Shown here piece by piece: positions 42,106 through 49,902 of a stretch of 64,000 bases of DNA. Position numbers and translations under genes: made by a program. Positions within the stretch are counted from its first letter, which is position 1. The number at the start of each line of letters is the position of its first letter. The notes beneath the pieces were generated by a model, which had not been told where the DNA came from, made no database searches, and saw nothing but the letters and a program-made list of their open reading frames with translations. The DNA lies in the NCBI RefSeq assembly GCF_014595955.1, contig NZ_JABVCF010000009.1:62001-126000 (forward strand). Reading direction: 5' to 3'. This DNA comes from Pseudaminobacter soli (ex Zhang et al. 2022). Its GTDB lineage: Bacteria; Pseudomonadota; Alphaproteobacteria; Rhizobiales; Rhizobiaceae.

Positions 42106-42861
42106 CTACCCCCTGCCCACGAACGGCATCTTCGTCGCCATTACGGTCATGAACAGCACATTGGCCTCGAGCGGCAGGCTGGCCATGTGAAGGACGGCGT
42201 CGGCCACGTGCTGCGGGTCCATGGTGGCCTCGGCCCTGATCGAGCCGTCCGCCTGCGGCACGCCGAGAGTCATGGCATGGGCCATGTCGGTAAGCGCATT
42301 GCCGATGTCGATCTGCCCGCAAGCGATGTCGAACGGCCGACCGTCCAGCGCCAGCGACTTGGTGAGCCCGGTGATGGCGTGCTTGGTGGCCGTGTAGGGC
42401 GCCGACCCCGGGCGCGGGGCGTGGGCCGACACCGAGCCGTTGTTGATGATGCGCCCCCCCTGCGGGCTCTGCTGCCGCATCTGGCGGAAGGCGGCGCGCG
42501 CGCACAGGAACGAGCCGGTCAGGTTGACGTTGACGATATCGGTCCAGACCTCGACCGGGATCTCGTCGACGGTGGCCGCCTTGAAGCCCAGCCCGGCATT
42601 GTTGAAGAGCAGGTCCACCCGGCCGAAGGTTTTTGCCGCGGTCTCGACCATGGAATCGACCTCGTCTGCCTTGGTGACGTCGCAGGGGATGGCAAGCGCC
42701 TTGGCACCGGTGTTGCCCGCTTCGGCGGCCGCGGCCTCGAGCAGCGCCTGGCGGCGACCGACAAGGACCGTGTTCCAGCCGTTGTTCAGCATGGTCAAGG
42801 CCACCGCCTTGCCGATGCCGGTACCCGCTCCTGTGACGATCGCCGTCTTTTCCGCTGCCAT
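42106..42861 (-). CDS. SDR-family oxidoreductase
   Basis: The 251-residue product has NAD(P) motif IVTGAGTGIGKAVALTMLNN, LLFNNAGLGFKAATVDEIPV, Ser in NNGSVSAHAPRPGSAPY, and catalytic Tyr/Lys in PYTATKHAITGLTKSLALDG. The C-terminus (MASLPLEANVLFMTVMATKM) is typical of 3-ketoacyl reductase-like SDRs. Substrate unknown. A triple TTAA box with 11-bp spacing lies 157-182 bases upstream, which suggests CtrA control. Confidence 0.88.
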   Translation of the reverse strand: MAAEKTAIVTGAGTGIGKAVALTMLNNGWNTVLVGRRQALLEAAAAEAGNTGAKALAIPCDVTKADEVDSMVETAAKTFGRVDLLFNNAGLGFKAATVDEIPVEVWTDIVNVNLTGSFLCARAAFRQMRQQSPQGGRIINNGSVSAHAPRPGSAPYTATKHAITGLTKSLALDGRPFDIACGQIDIGNALTDMAHAMTLGVPQADGSIRAEATMDPQHVADAVLHMASLPLEANVLFMTVMATKMPFVGRG

Positions 42862-43017
42862 GATAAGCCTCCCACAAGCATGATCCGCAGGCACGAAATC
42901 GCACAGGACGCGGCGGCCTGCCAGCAAAAAGGGCGGCCATTTGCGACCGCCCCAATCAGAATCGCGCTTGGGAGGAGGAGAAGGCGATTCGAATAGAAAA
43001 ATGATGCGCTTCAAGAG

Positions 43018-43043
43018 TTAACGGAAGGTTAATAGAATATTAA
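43018..43043. promoter_or_regulatory. Triple TTAA-N7-TTAA (CtrA-like) box
   Basis: Three TTAA words start at 43018, 43029 and 43040, each separated by exactly 7 bases, so two complete TTAA-N7-TTAA sites overlap. TTAA-N7-TTAA is the consensus of the alphaproteobacterial cell-cycle regulator CtrA. The box lies upstream of the SDR gene (start 42861) and just after the end of the membrane-protein operon. Confidence 0.6.
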
Positions 43044-43058
43044 CACCACGAAGCGGTT

Positions 43059-43907
43059 TCATCCGACTCCGGGAAGGAAGGCCCGCCCGGCAAGCGCCTC
43101 GGCGAAGACCCAGACCACGAAGGCGATATAGCCGAGCGCGAACAGCCGTACCGGCAAACGCACCGCAGGCCCCCAGAGCGCCACCGAAGCAAGCCCGAAG
43201 GCCGGGATGAAATGCATCGCATGCGTGGCGAAGAAGTGGGCGACCCGGAGATCGCCGCCATCGCGCAACCATCCCATCACGGGGAACGTTCCGCCAGCGA
43301 CCCCCGAGCCGCCGACGCCATGCGCGCCCATCTGGCTCATCATACCGGCCGTGAGCAGCGTGAGCGGCAGGGTCAGCGCCAGCCCGGTCACCAGCGCCTC
43401 CTTGAGCGCGGGAGCAAGCCCGGTCGTCGGGTTCCGCGCAATCAGCCAGGCATAGACAGGGGTCGCAGATGTCAGCAGCAGGGCGCCGATGCCTGCGAAG
43501 CTGTAGAAGATCTCACCTTCCGGCGACGGATTGAAGTGCGACGCCGTACCGAGGGCGGCCGCGCCGCAGATCCACACCATCTCGAACGCGATCGCCGCCA
43601 CGACCGAGGCGCTGTAGATGCGGTACCATCGCCTTTGCGCCGTCCCCCGCGGAAGCCAGCGCGCATAGAAGGCAAGCGTGAGCAGATAGACCGAGAGCGC
43701 TACCTCGAACTTCAGCGGCTTGATCCAGTTGTCCTCGCCCTGGAAGCTGCGCCCGTCCACGAAGGCGGCGAACAGGGTCGGAGCCGCCAGCAGCGCGAGA
43801 AGGATGCCGGCCTCGAAGAAGCGCGGTTCGTGCTGACGTAGAGAACTCCGGAGGCGCACCGCGCCGAAGCTGGGCTGCCGGACAGGAGCGGCAACGATCG
43901 CAGTCAT
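43059..43907 (-). CDS. Polytopic membrane protein of unknown function
   Basis: The 282-residue product has about seven hydrophobic helices, with conserved-looking segments VDGRSFQGEDNWIKPLKFEV, MMSQMGAHGVGGSGVAGGTF and VAHFFATHAMHFIPAFGLAS. Several His residues lie next to helices, which could bind a cofactor, as an inference. It overlaps the upstream DUF4281 gene (ATGA), so the two are one operon facing away from a TetR gene. No family name recalled. Confidence 0.8.
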   Translation of the reverse strand: MTAIVAAPVRQPSFGAVRLRSSLRQHEPRFFEAGILLALLAAPTLFAAFVDGRSFQGEDNWIKPLKFEVALSVYLLTLAFYARWLPRGTAQRRWYRIYSASVVAAIAFEMVWICGAAALGTASHFNPSPEGEIFYSFAGIGALLLTSATPVYAWLIARNPTTGLAPALKEALVTGLALTLPLTLLTAGMMSQMGAHGVGGSGVAGGTFPVMGWLRDGGDLRVAHFFATHAMHFIPAFGLASVALWGPAVRLPVRLFALGYIAFVVWVFAEALAGRAFLPGVG

Positions 43908-44359
43908 GATGCGTCTCCTTTGAGGTGTGCCGCCGCAACACGGCCGGTGCGCGCGGCGCGGATGGAAGTGAAGGCGAGAAAGCCGGCGGGGCCGAACAGG
44001 AAGGTGAGCGCAAGGCACGGCACCACGAGATAGAACGGGACGGCCTCGGCGCGGGCGGTCCGAACGATCCACGCCCCGACGAAAAGGTCGAAGGCGAGAT
44101 AGTGGATCCAGCCGGCAAGCAGCAGTTCCCGGATCTGGAACAGCTGGGCGACTTCGCCGAGGCTTCCGAAACCGCCTTCACCGCTTGACCAGAAGGCGAG
44201 GATCAATCCGGCATAGGCGACCGATAGCAGCAGCGGAATGGCCAGCCCGGCGATCCGGTCAGCGCCGGCAGGGAAAAGAGGACTGCCGAGCAGCACCAGC
44301 CAGCCGATCAGCGCGCCGGTGTTCGCGACCTGGAATAGGAAGTCCGCCGACATCCGCAT
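43904..44359 (-). CDS. DUF4281 (ABA4-like) membrane protein
   Basis: The 151-residue product has four helices and the ABA4-like pattern (WIHYLAFDLFVGAWIVRTAR, YLVVPCLALTFLFGPAGFLA). The plant relative takes part in neoxanthin synthesis; bacterial roles are unknown. First gene of a two-gene operon, starting 34 bases from a dyad that is probably the operator of the divergent TetR regulator. Confidence 0.85.
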   Translation of the reverse strand: MRMSADFLFQVANTGALIGWLVLLGSPLFPAGADRIAGLAIPLLLSVAYAGLILAFWSSGEGGFGSLGEVAQLFQIRELLLAGWIHYLAFDLFVGAWIVRTARAEAVPFYLVVPCLALTFLFGPAGFLAFTSIRAARTGRVAAAHLKGDAS

Positions 44360-44393
44360 CTTCCTTCTAATGTTGACATTGGAAAGATACCTG

Positions 44394-44436
44394 CAATCTT
44401 GACGCTGTCAACTTGAATCTGACACCGTCAAGATTG
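44394..44436. promoter_or_regulatory. TetR-type operator between DUF4281 operon and tetR
   Basis: CAATCTTGACGCTGTCA (44394-44410) and TGACACCGTCAAGATTG (44420-44436) are inverted at 16 of 17 positions around 9 bases. Each arm itself contains a TTGAC-N3-GTCA half-palindrome, so two dimers could bind. It lies between the divergent starts at 44359 and 44495. Confidence 0.75.
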
Positions 44437-44494
44437 TACCGACACGGCGCGGCTGCTAAGCACGGCGGAGCAGGCGAGGAAGGCGAGCGGACAG

Positions 44495-45121
44495 GTGGCG
44501 ACCGGAAGGCCGAAGAAGCGGTATCATCACGGCGGGCTGCGCGAGGCATTGATCGAGGCGGCCGAGCAGGAATTGGCGGAAAAGGGCATCGAAGGGTTCA
44601 CGCTACGCGGCGTAGCCAAGCGCGCCGGTGTCTCGCATGCCGCTCCGGCCCACCACTTCCGGGATACCGGAGAATTGCTCACCGCCCTTGCGGCGGTCGG
44701 AGCGCAGCGGTTTTTGTCGGGCATGACGGAGCGCGAGGCCGCGGCGGGCGACGATCCGCGGGGCCGCTTCGTTGCCACCGGGCGCGCCTATATCGAGTTC
44801 GCGCTCGCCAATCCGGCCCTGTTCGAACTGATGTTCGGCTCGAAGCGGCCCGATTTCGACGAGCCGATTTATACTACTCCGGCATCACAGTCGTTTCGCG
44901 TGCTGGTGGACGGAATCGCCGCGCTTCGCGGAGACGATCCCCTAACCTCGCGGGAGGGCCGGGCCGCCGTGATGTCGGCCTGGTCGCTCGTCCACGGCTT
45001 CGCCAGCCTGGTCATTGCCGGACGGGTCCGCTTCATCCGCGAGGATTTCGAGGCCGACCCGACCGGTACGATCGAGCGCCTGATCGCGCCGGTTGTGCCC
45101 CGTCCTGAAGAAAAGCGCTGA
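44495..45121 (+). CDS. TetR/AcrR-family repressor
   Basis: The 208-residue product starts at GTG 44495. It has the HTH near residues 10-60 (REALIEAAEQELAEKGIEGF, TLRGVAKRAGVSHAAPAHHF) and a C-terminal ligand domain of the TetR_C WHG type (RAAVMSAWSLVHGFASLVIA). It is divergent from the DUF4281 membrane operon and likely represses it and itself through the dyad at 44394-44436. Confidence 0.92.
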   Translation: MATGRPKKRYHHGGLREALIEAAEQELAEKGIEGFTLRGVAKRAGVSHAAPAHHFRDTGELLTALAAVGAQRFLSGMTEREAAAGDDPRGRFVATGRAYIEFALANPALFELMFGSKRPDFDEPIYTTPASQSFRVLVDGIAALRGDDPLTSREGRAAVMSAWSLVHGFASLVIAGRVRFIREDFEADPTGTIERLIAPVVPRPEEKR

Positions 45122-45124
45122 TCG

Positions 45125-45892
45125 CTACCAGCGCGGATTGACGTTGGGGTTCGCTGCCGGCGCCACTTCGGCGCCCTGCCCCGTCTGTGCGGCCGGCGTC
45201 GTTTTCGCCGCGGTCACGGTCGCCTCGACATGCTCGACCAGTTCATCGGGCAGATTGAGCCGCCCGGCCAGCAGGTCGAGATAGCCGCGCTCGGCCCGGG
45301 AGTCGGGATCGATGGTAAGGCGCGACGCGGTGTAAAGCTCGACTTTCTGCTCCTCGGTCTTCGCTTCGGCAACGATGGCGCCCAGATCGAGCGGCGCGGC
45401 CATCTCGTCCAGCAGGAACTTCTCGGCATCTTCGTCCAGTCCCAACGGAGCGAGCCTGTCGCCGATCTTGCGGCGCTCCTCTTCGTCGATACGACCGTCG
45501 GCCTTGGCCGCCGCGATCATCGCGCGAACCAGCGTCAGGGCGAACTCGGCCTCGCCCTGCGGCGCGCCGGACGGGTGGAAGCCGCTGTCGGCCGGCGGAG
45601 GCAACACCTCCGTCTCGGTCTTCGCCGCTTCGGGCGCGCTGCCAGACTCGAAGTTCTTGTAGGCCTGGTAGGCAAGGCCGGCAATCGCCGCCAGTCCGCC
45701 CAGTTGCGCGGCCCGCCCGGTCAGTTGCCGGCCCTGCCGTGTGCCCATCAGCACCGCGGTGATCGCTGCGGTCACACCGGGATTGTCCTGAGCCATCTGG
45801 ATGGCCCGGTCCGCCTTGTCGCGAATTGTGTCCTGCGTCCCGGGAACCTTGGTGCCGAGCAGGTCGTCGAGCAGTTTCTTGGGATCGAACAT
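45125..45892 (-). CDS. DUF533/TerB-like membrane-associated protein
   Basis: The 255-residue product starts MFDPKKLLDDLLGTKVPGTQ, has a hydrophobic Gly/Ala stretch near 60-80 (LGGLAAIAGLAYQAYKNFES), and a TerB-like helical domain (about 110-225: LTLVRAMIAAAKADGRIDEE, ERGYLDLLAGRLNLPDELVE). Despite the TerB name no tellurite genes are nearby. It is convergent with tetR, 3 bases apart. Role unknown. Confidence 0.88.
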   Translation of the reverse strand: MFDPKKLLDDLLGTKVPGTQDTIRDKADRAIQMAQDNPGVTAAITAVLMGTRQGRQLTGRAAQLGGLAAIAGLAYQAYKNFESGSAPEAAKTETEVLPPPADSGFHPSGAPQGEAEFALTLVRAMIAAAKADGRIDEEERRKIGDRLAPLGLDEDAEKFLLDEMAAPLDLGAIVAEAKTEEQKVELYTASRLTIDPDSRAERGYLDLLAGRLNLPDELVEHVEATVTAAKTTPAAQTGQGAEVAPAANPNVNPRW

Positions 45893-45974
45893 ATTTGCCT
45901 CCCAACGGTGAAACAGGACCTACAAGGTAGGCCCCGCCCGCCAAAAGGCAAAGCTGGCCATTAGCTCTAGACCG

Positions 45975-46910
45975 CTACGATCCGCTTCCGAGCGGGATCG
46001 GCTGTCCGCGATGCAGCGCTTCTTCGACCTGCCGCTGGCGTTCGGCATAGCGGCGGCGGTCGTCTTCCGTGCGTTCGTCGAGGCAGCGCTCGCAGGAAAT
46101 GCCCTCCTGGTACTTCGGCGACAGCTTCTCCTCGGGCGTCACCGGCATTCGGCAGGCGCGGCAAAGCTCCGCCTCCCCCTCAGCCAAGCCATGCTTCACC
46201 GCCACCCGCTCGTCGAAGACGAAGCACTCGCCCCGCCACAGGCTCTGCTCTTCCGGCACTTCCTCCAGATATTTGAGGATCCCGCCCTTCAGATGGAAAA
46301 CTTCGTCGATGCCGAGCGACTTCACGAAGGCCGTGGCCTTCTCGCAGCGTATGCCGCCGGTGCAGAACATCGCCACCTTTCGGCCGGCGAGTGCTTCCCG
46401 GTTCTCCTCGGCCCACGCCGGAAAATCTCGAAAACTGCGTGTGCCCGGGTCGATGGCGCCGGAGAAGGTACCGAGCCGCACCTCATAGTCATTGCGGGTG
46501 TCGACGACGATCGTGCCGGGGTCGGAGATCAGGCCGTTCCAGTCGGCCGGCTCGACATAAGTTCCGACGCTGGCGAGAGGATCGACGCCTTCCACGCCCA
46601 TCGTGACGATCTCGCGCTTCAGCCGCACCTTCATGCGGTAGAACGGCATCTCCTCGGCGGAACTGTATTTCACGTCGAGGCCTGCCAGTTCCGGCACCTC
46701 TTCCAATCGAGCGACCAGGGCGGCAACCGCCTCCGGCCTGCCGGCGACTGTGCCGTTGATACCTTCCGGCGCCAGAAGCAAGGTGCCCTTGATCCCGCGG
46801 CCGCAGCAGAACGCAGCGAGCGGCGCGCGCAGGCTCTCGTGGTCGCGTAGGCGACAAAACCGGTAGAGGGCAGCCACCCGGTACTGCCCGTGGGATGGGG
46901 AGGAATTCAT
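45975..46910 (-). CDS. trhO: tRNA uridine(34) hydroxylase TrhO (rhodanese family)
   Basis: TrhO uses oxygen to make 5-hydroxyuridine at tRNA position 34. The 311-residue product has the N-terminal domain ([20 protein letters not shown]), the rhodanese domain with active-site Cys in [20 protein letters not shown], and a Cys-rich zinc-ribbon-like tail ([27 protein letters not shown]). Length and motifs are normal. Confidence 0.93.
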   Translation of the reverse strand: MNSSPSHGQYRVAALYRFCRLRDHESLRAPLAAFCCGRGIKGTLLLAPEGINGTVAGRPEAVAALVARLEEVPELAGLDVKYSSAEEMPFYRMKVRLKREIVTMGVEGVDPLASVGTYVEPADWNGLISDPGTIVVDTRNDYEVRLGTFSGAIDPGTRSFRDFPAWAEENREALAGRKVAMFCTGGIRCEKATAFVKSLGIDEVFHLKGGILKYLEEVPEEQSLWRGECFVFDERVAVKHGLAEGEAELCRACRMPVTPEEKLSPKYQEGISCERCLDERTEDDRRRYAERQRQVEEALHRGQPIPLGSGS

Positions 46911-47064
46911 TCCCCGCCGCGTACCGCTTCCGGTCCTTCATTTCAAGCACGCGCCGCCTGACTCACTTACCACCGCGCGTGGACTTGGGCGGTGGACCGC
47001 GCTAAATCGGTTGAAGCTCGGCGGCAACATCCGCCCCCTCTCTCCAATCGTCGGATCATCCCCC

Positions 47065-47706
47065 ATGTCGCAGAAGACCGAAAAGCTGTTGTCGCTCCTC
47101 GACGGCCAGCCCGTTATTCCCGTGCTGAAGATCGAGAATGTCGAGGATGCCGTGCCGCTGGCCCGTGCCTTGGCGCGCGGCGGACTGAAGGTGATCGAGA
47201 TCACGCTGCGCACCAAGACCGCGCTGGAATCCATCCGCCGCGCGGCTGCGGAAGTGCCGGAAGCGGTCGTCGGCGCGGGGACAATCCTCGACGCCAGGCA
47301 GTTCGACGAAGCGGCCAAGGCGGGCTCGCGCTTCATCGTCAGCCCCGGCCTCAGCCGTGAACTGCTCTCCGCCGCTGCCGGCAGCGAGGTGCCGCTGCTT
47401 CCGGGGGCGATCACACCCTCCGAACTCATGACCGCACGCGAGGCAGGGCTCGACTTCCTGAAATTCTTCCCGGCGGAACAGGCAGGTGGCGCCGCGTTCC
47501 TCAAGGCGCTCGCATCGCCGTTCGCCGGCATTCGCTTCTGCCCGACCGGCGGCGTCTCGGCGAGGAACGCGAAGGACTATCTCGACCTTTCCAATGTGAT
47601 CTGCGTCGGCGGCTCCTGGGTCGCGCCGGACGATCTGGTCAAGGCCCAGGACTGGGCGGGCATCGAAGCGCTGGCGCGCGATGCAGCCGGTCTGGCGAAA
47701 CACTGA
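47065..47706 (+). CDS. eda: KDPG/KHG aldolase
   Basis: Eda cleaves 2-keto-3-deoxy-6-phosphogluconate to pyruvate and glyceraldehyde-3-phosphate in the Entner-Doudoroff pathway. The 213-residue TIM-barrel protein has the catalytic Glu in KVIEITLRTKTALESIRRAA, AVVGAGTILDARQF, Schiff-base Lys in DFLKFFPAEQAGG, and CPTGGVSARNAKDYLDLSNV. Other ED genes are not in the window. A strong hairpin follows. Confidence 0.94.
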   Translation: MSQKTEKLLSLLDGQPVIPVLKIENVEDAVPLARALARGGLKVIEITLRTKTALESIRRAAAEVPEAVVGAGTILDARQFDEAAKAGSRFIVSPGLSRELLSAAAGSEVPLLPGAITPSELMTAREAGLDFLKFFPAEQAGGAAFLKALASPFAGIRFCPTGGVSARNAKDYLDLSNVICVGGSWVAPDDLVKAQDWAGIEALARDAAGLAKH

Positions 47707-47743
47707 GACTTCGCAAAACTCTGAGACCGACCTGAAAGCAAAA

Positions 47744-47764
47744 GAGGCGCCGTGTGGGCGCCTC
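47744..47764. terminator. Bidirectional terminator between eda and the DUF882 gene
   Basis: GAGGCGCC (47744-47751) and GGCGCCTC (47757-47764) form a perfect 8-bp stem with a 5-base loop. On the minus strand it is followed by TTTTGCTTTC; on the plus strand only by TGGTTT. It thus best terminates the DUF882 gene and probably also eda. Confidence 0.75.
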
Positions 47765-47791
47765 TGGTTTCCTCAGTCGAGCGGACCCGCT

Positions 47792-49705
47792 CTATTCGAA
47801 CCGGGTGACCGGCATAAAGGTCACCGCCTTGCCGCTGAAGCGGTTGGCGTTGGCGACACCCTCGTCGCCCTTCATGAAGCCCGCGGTGTAGACTTCGCGC
47901 GGGGCGGTCACAACCACGTTGTAGGCGAAGGACGGGGCCGTCGTGTTCTGGCTGGCGTTCAGCACATAATCCTTGTTGATCACCCAGCGCGCGGCTTGCG
48001 GCTCGGCTGCCTTCACCCGTGTCTTGCGGTCCGGCTTGGCGTCCTGAGCGGTCGGCCGCGCCAGCTTCGGCGTCGTGCGCACGCCGAGTGCGGCGACGGC
48101 CTGCGGATCAAGGCCATCAGCGATGGCGCGCTTGGGCGAAGCGGCCGAGATCGAGGCCAGCGCCGCGACGCGCTCCTCGCTGGCTTTCACCGCAGCCGCC
48201 AAGGCGACCCGGTCGTCTTCGTTTTGCACTGCCGGCACCTCGGGACGCGGCGCGGGAGAAATCATGGACTGGAGCACGTCGTCGTGTTCCGGGCGCGGAG
48301 CCGGCATCGGCACGGCTTGCGCATCGCTGGCAGTCAGCGGATCGCGTTCCGCGGCCGCGAGAGCGAGAAGCACTTCGTCCTGCGGGCCCGGATCTACGTC
48401 CTGCGCGGCTCGGATGAGGTCCGGTCGCGGCGTCGGCAGCGGAACGCCGGCCGCGACCTGAAGAGGCTGGTTGGCGGCGCCATTGGGGTCAGCCGCTGCC
48501 ATATCGGCTGGAGGCTCCTGGGCCATGCCGAAGGGAATGTTGTCCGGAGTTGGCTCGTTGGAAGCCACTTGGGTCGCCCCGGCATTCGGTTGCTGCTCAA
48601 AGCCTACATCGGCCTGGGGACGCGGCGCCATCATCGGCAGCGGAACCTCCCGGGCCGGCAATGCCGCTATGATCGTCTCCGGCGCTGCAGCTTCTTCCGC
48701 GGCAGGCAGGTCGACTCTCTGCGCCTGTTCAGGCGGGACGACCTGGATGCCGGGCAGCCTGGCGTCGGCCTTGGGCTCGGCTTTCGCGACGACTGCCCCA
48801 GTCTGCGGCGCAGCCCTTGCCGGGGCTTGCTGCACGACCTGCGGCTGCGGTGCGACGAATCCTTCCTCGTCCTCGTCTTCGCCATTGCCGAACAATGCCG
48901 CAAGCAGGCCCTTCGAGGGCTTCTTGGCACCCGCTGATGCTAGTGCAAGCGCAGTCCCGCCGTTCTTCTTGCGCGCTTCATAGGAGGCCAGCGCCTGCTC
49001 GAAGCCAGGCAACGGCTTGCCGTCAGTGGGGACGTGCAGCGTCTTTCCGTCAGGGAAGAGCGCAACCAGTTCCCTGCGGCTCATGCGCGGCCAGTGCCGC
49101 ACGTTGCCGACGTCCATATGCACGAAGGGCGAGCCCGAGTTGGGATAGTAGCCGACCCCGCCGACCTCCATCTTCATGCCGGCCGCGCGCAGTTGCTTCA
49201 GGCTGACGCCGGGGATGTAGAAGTCCATCGCCTTGCCAAGCATGTGCTGGCTGCTCTTGGCCACGCCCTTGCTGCGGCTGCGCAGCATGGAATTGGTGGC
49301 CGGCGAACGGTAGGCAGACACCACATGGACGTAGTCTGTCGCACCGACTGACCGGTAAACCGCCCAGAGGAGGTCAAGCAGTCGCGGATCCATCTTGGTC
49401 GGCTCGTTGCGCCGCCAGTCGCGCAGGAACTGATTGATCTTCTGCAGCCCGGCCTGATCGTAGCGCCCGTTGCGCTTGAAGGTGATCTCGGCCCGTTCCT
49501 TGGTGTGGACGAAATAAAGCTTCAGCGTCCGTGTCTCGGCGCTTGCCATTGAGGTTCCGGTCCCGGCCGCGCATAACGCGACGACCAGCCCCGCAAACCA
49601 TTGTTTCCAGCGGCGATAGGCTCGCCGGGACTCTTCCTGCTCGACTCGTGTCAAATCAAATGGCCTTGTGGCTGCCGTTTGTCCCCGGATTTGAACACCG
49701 GACAC
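47792..49705 (-). CDS. DUF882 (YcbK-like, M15 peptidase fold) protein with long Ala/Pro tail
   Basis: The 637-residue product starts at GTG 49705 and has an Arg-rich, Tat-like signal (RRAYRRWKQWFAGLVVALCA). The zinc-peptidase-like domain lies at about residues 60-240, with ligand motifs SSQHMLGKAMDFYIPGVSLK and GSPFVHMDVGNVRHWPR. A 400-residue low-complexity tail rich in Ala, Pro and Gln follows. It likely trims or binds peptidoglycan in the periplasm. A near-CtrA sequence (TTAA-N7-TTAT, 49738-49752) lies 33 bases upstream of the start. Confidence 0.87.
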   Translation of the reverse strand: MSGVQIRGQTAATRPFDLTRVEQEESRRAYRRWKQWFAGLVVALCAAGTGTSMASAETRTLKLYFVHTKERAEITFKRNGRYDQAGLQKINQFLRDWRRNEPTKMDPRLLDLLWAVYRSVGATDYVHVVSAYRSPATNSMLRSRSKGVAKSSQHMLGKAMDFYIPGVSLKQLRAAGMKMEVGGVGYYPNSGSPFVHMDVGNVRHWPRMSRRELVALFPDGKTLHVPTDGKPLPGFEQALASYEARKKNGGTALALASAGAKKPSKGLLAALFGNGEDEDEEGFVAPQPQVVQQAPARAAPQTGAVVAKAEPKADARLPGIQVVPPEQAQRVDLPAAEEAAAPETIIAALPAREVPLPMMAPRPQADVGFEQQPNAGATQVASNEPTPDNIPFGMAQEPPADMAAADPNGAANQPLQVAAGVPLPTPRPDLIRAAQDVDPGPQDEVLLALAAAERDPLTASDAQAVPMPAPRPEHDDVLQSMISPAPRPEVPAVQNEDDRVALAAAVKASEERVAALASISAASPKRAIADGLDPQAVAALGVRTTPKLARPTAQDAKPDRKTRVKAAEPQAARWVINKDYVLNASQNTTAPSFAYNVVVTAPREVYTAGFMKGDEGVANANRFSGKAVTFMPVTRFE

Positions 49706-49902
49706 GCCCTCACGCGTCCGAATATCGACCCTAATGGTTAATCACAGCTTATTGAAGCCTAAATGCGGTGAGAGCGTGGCGGAACGGCTACAAACGTTCC
49801 CTCATCCACGGCATGGTTAACTACCGGTTCTGGGGTACGAGCCTTACGCGACGATGGTGTGACGGAGGTCGCTTGGGAGGCTTAGACGCGGGGCGCCGCT
49901 TT

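Noticed and set aside
45125-45892. Tellurite resistance locus
   Set aside because: Only a TerB-like fold is present; no other ter genes or tellurite functions are nearby.
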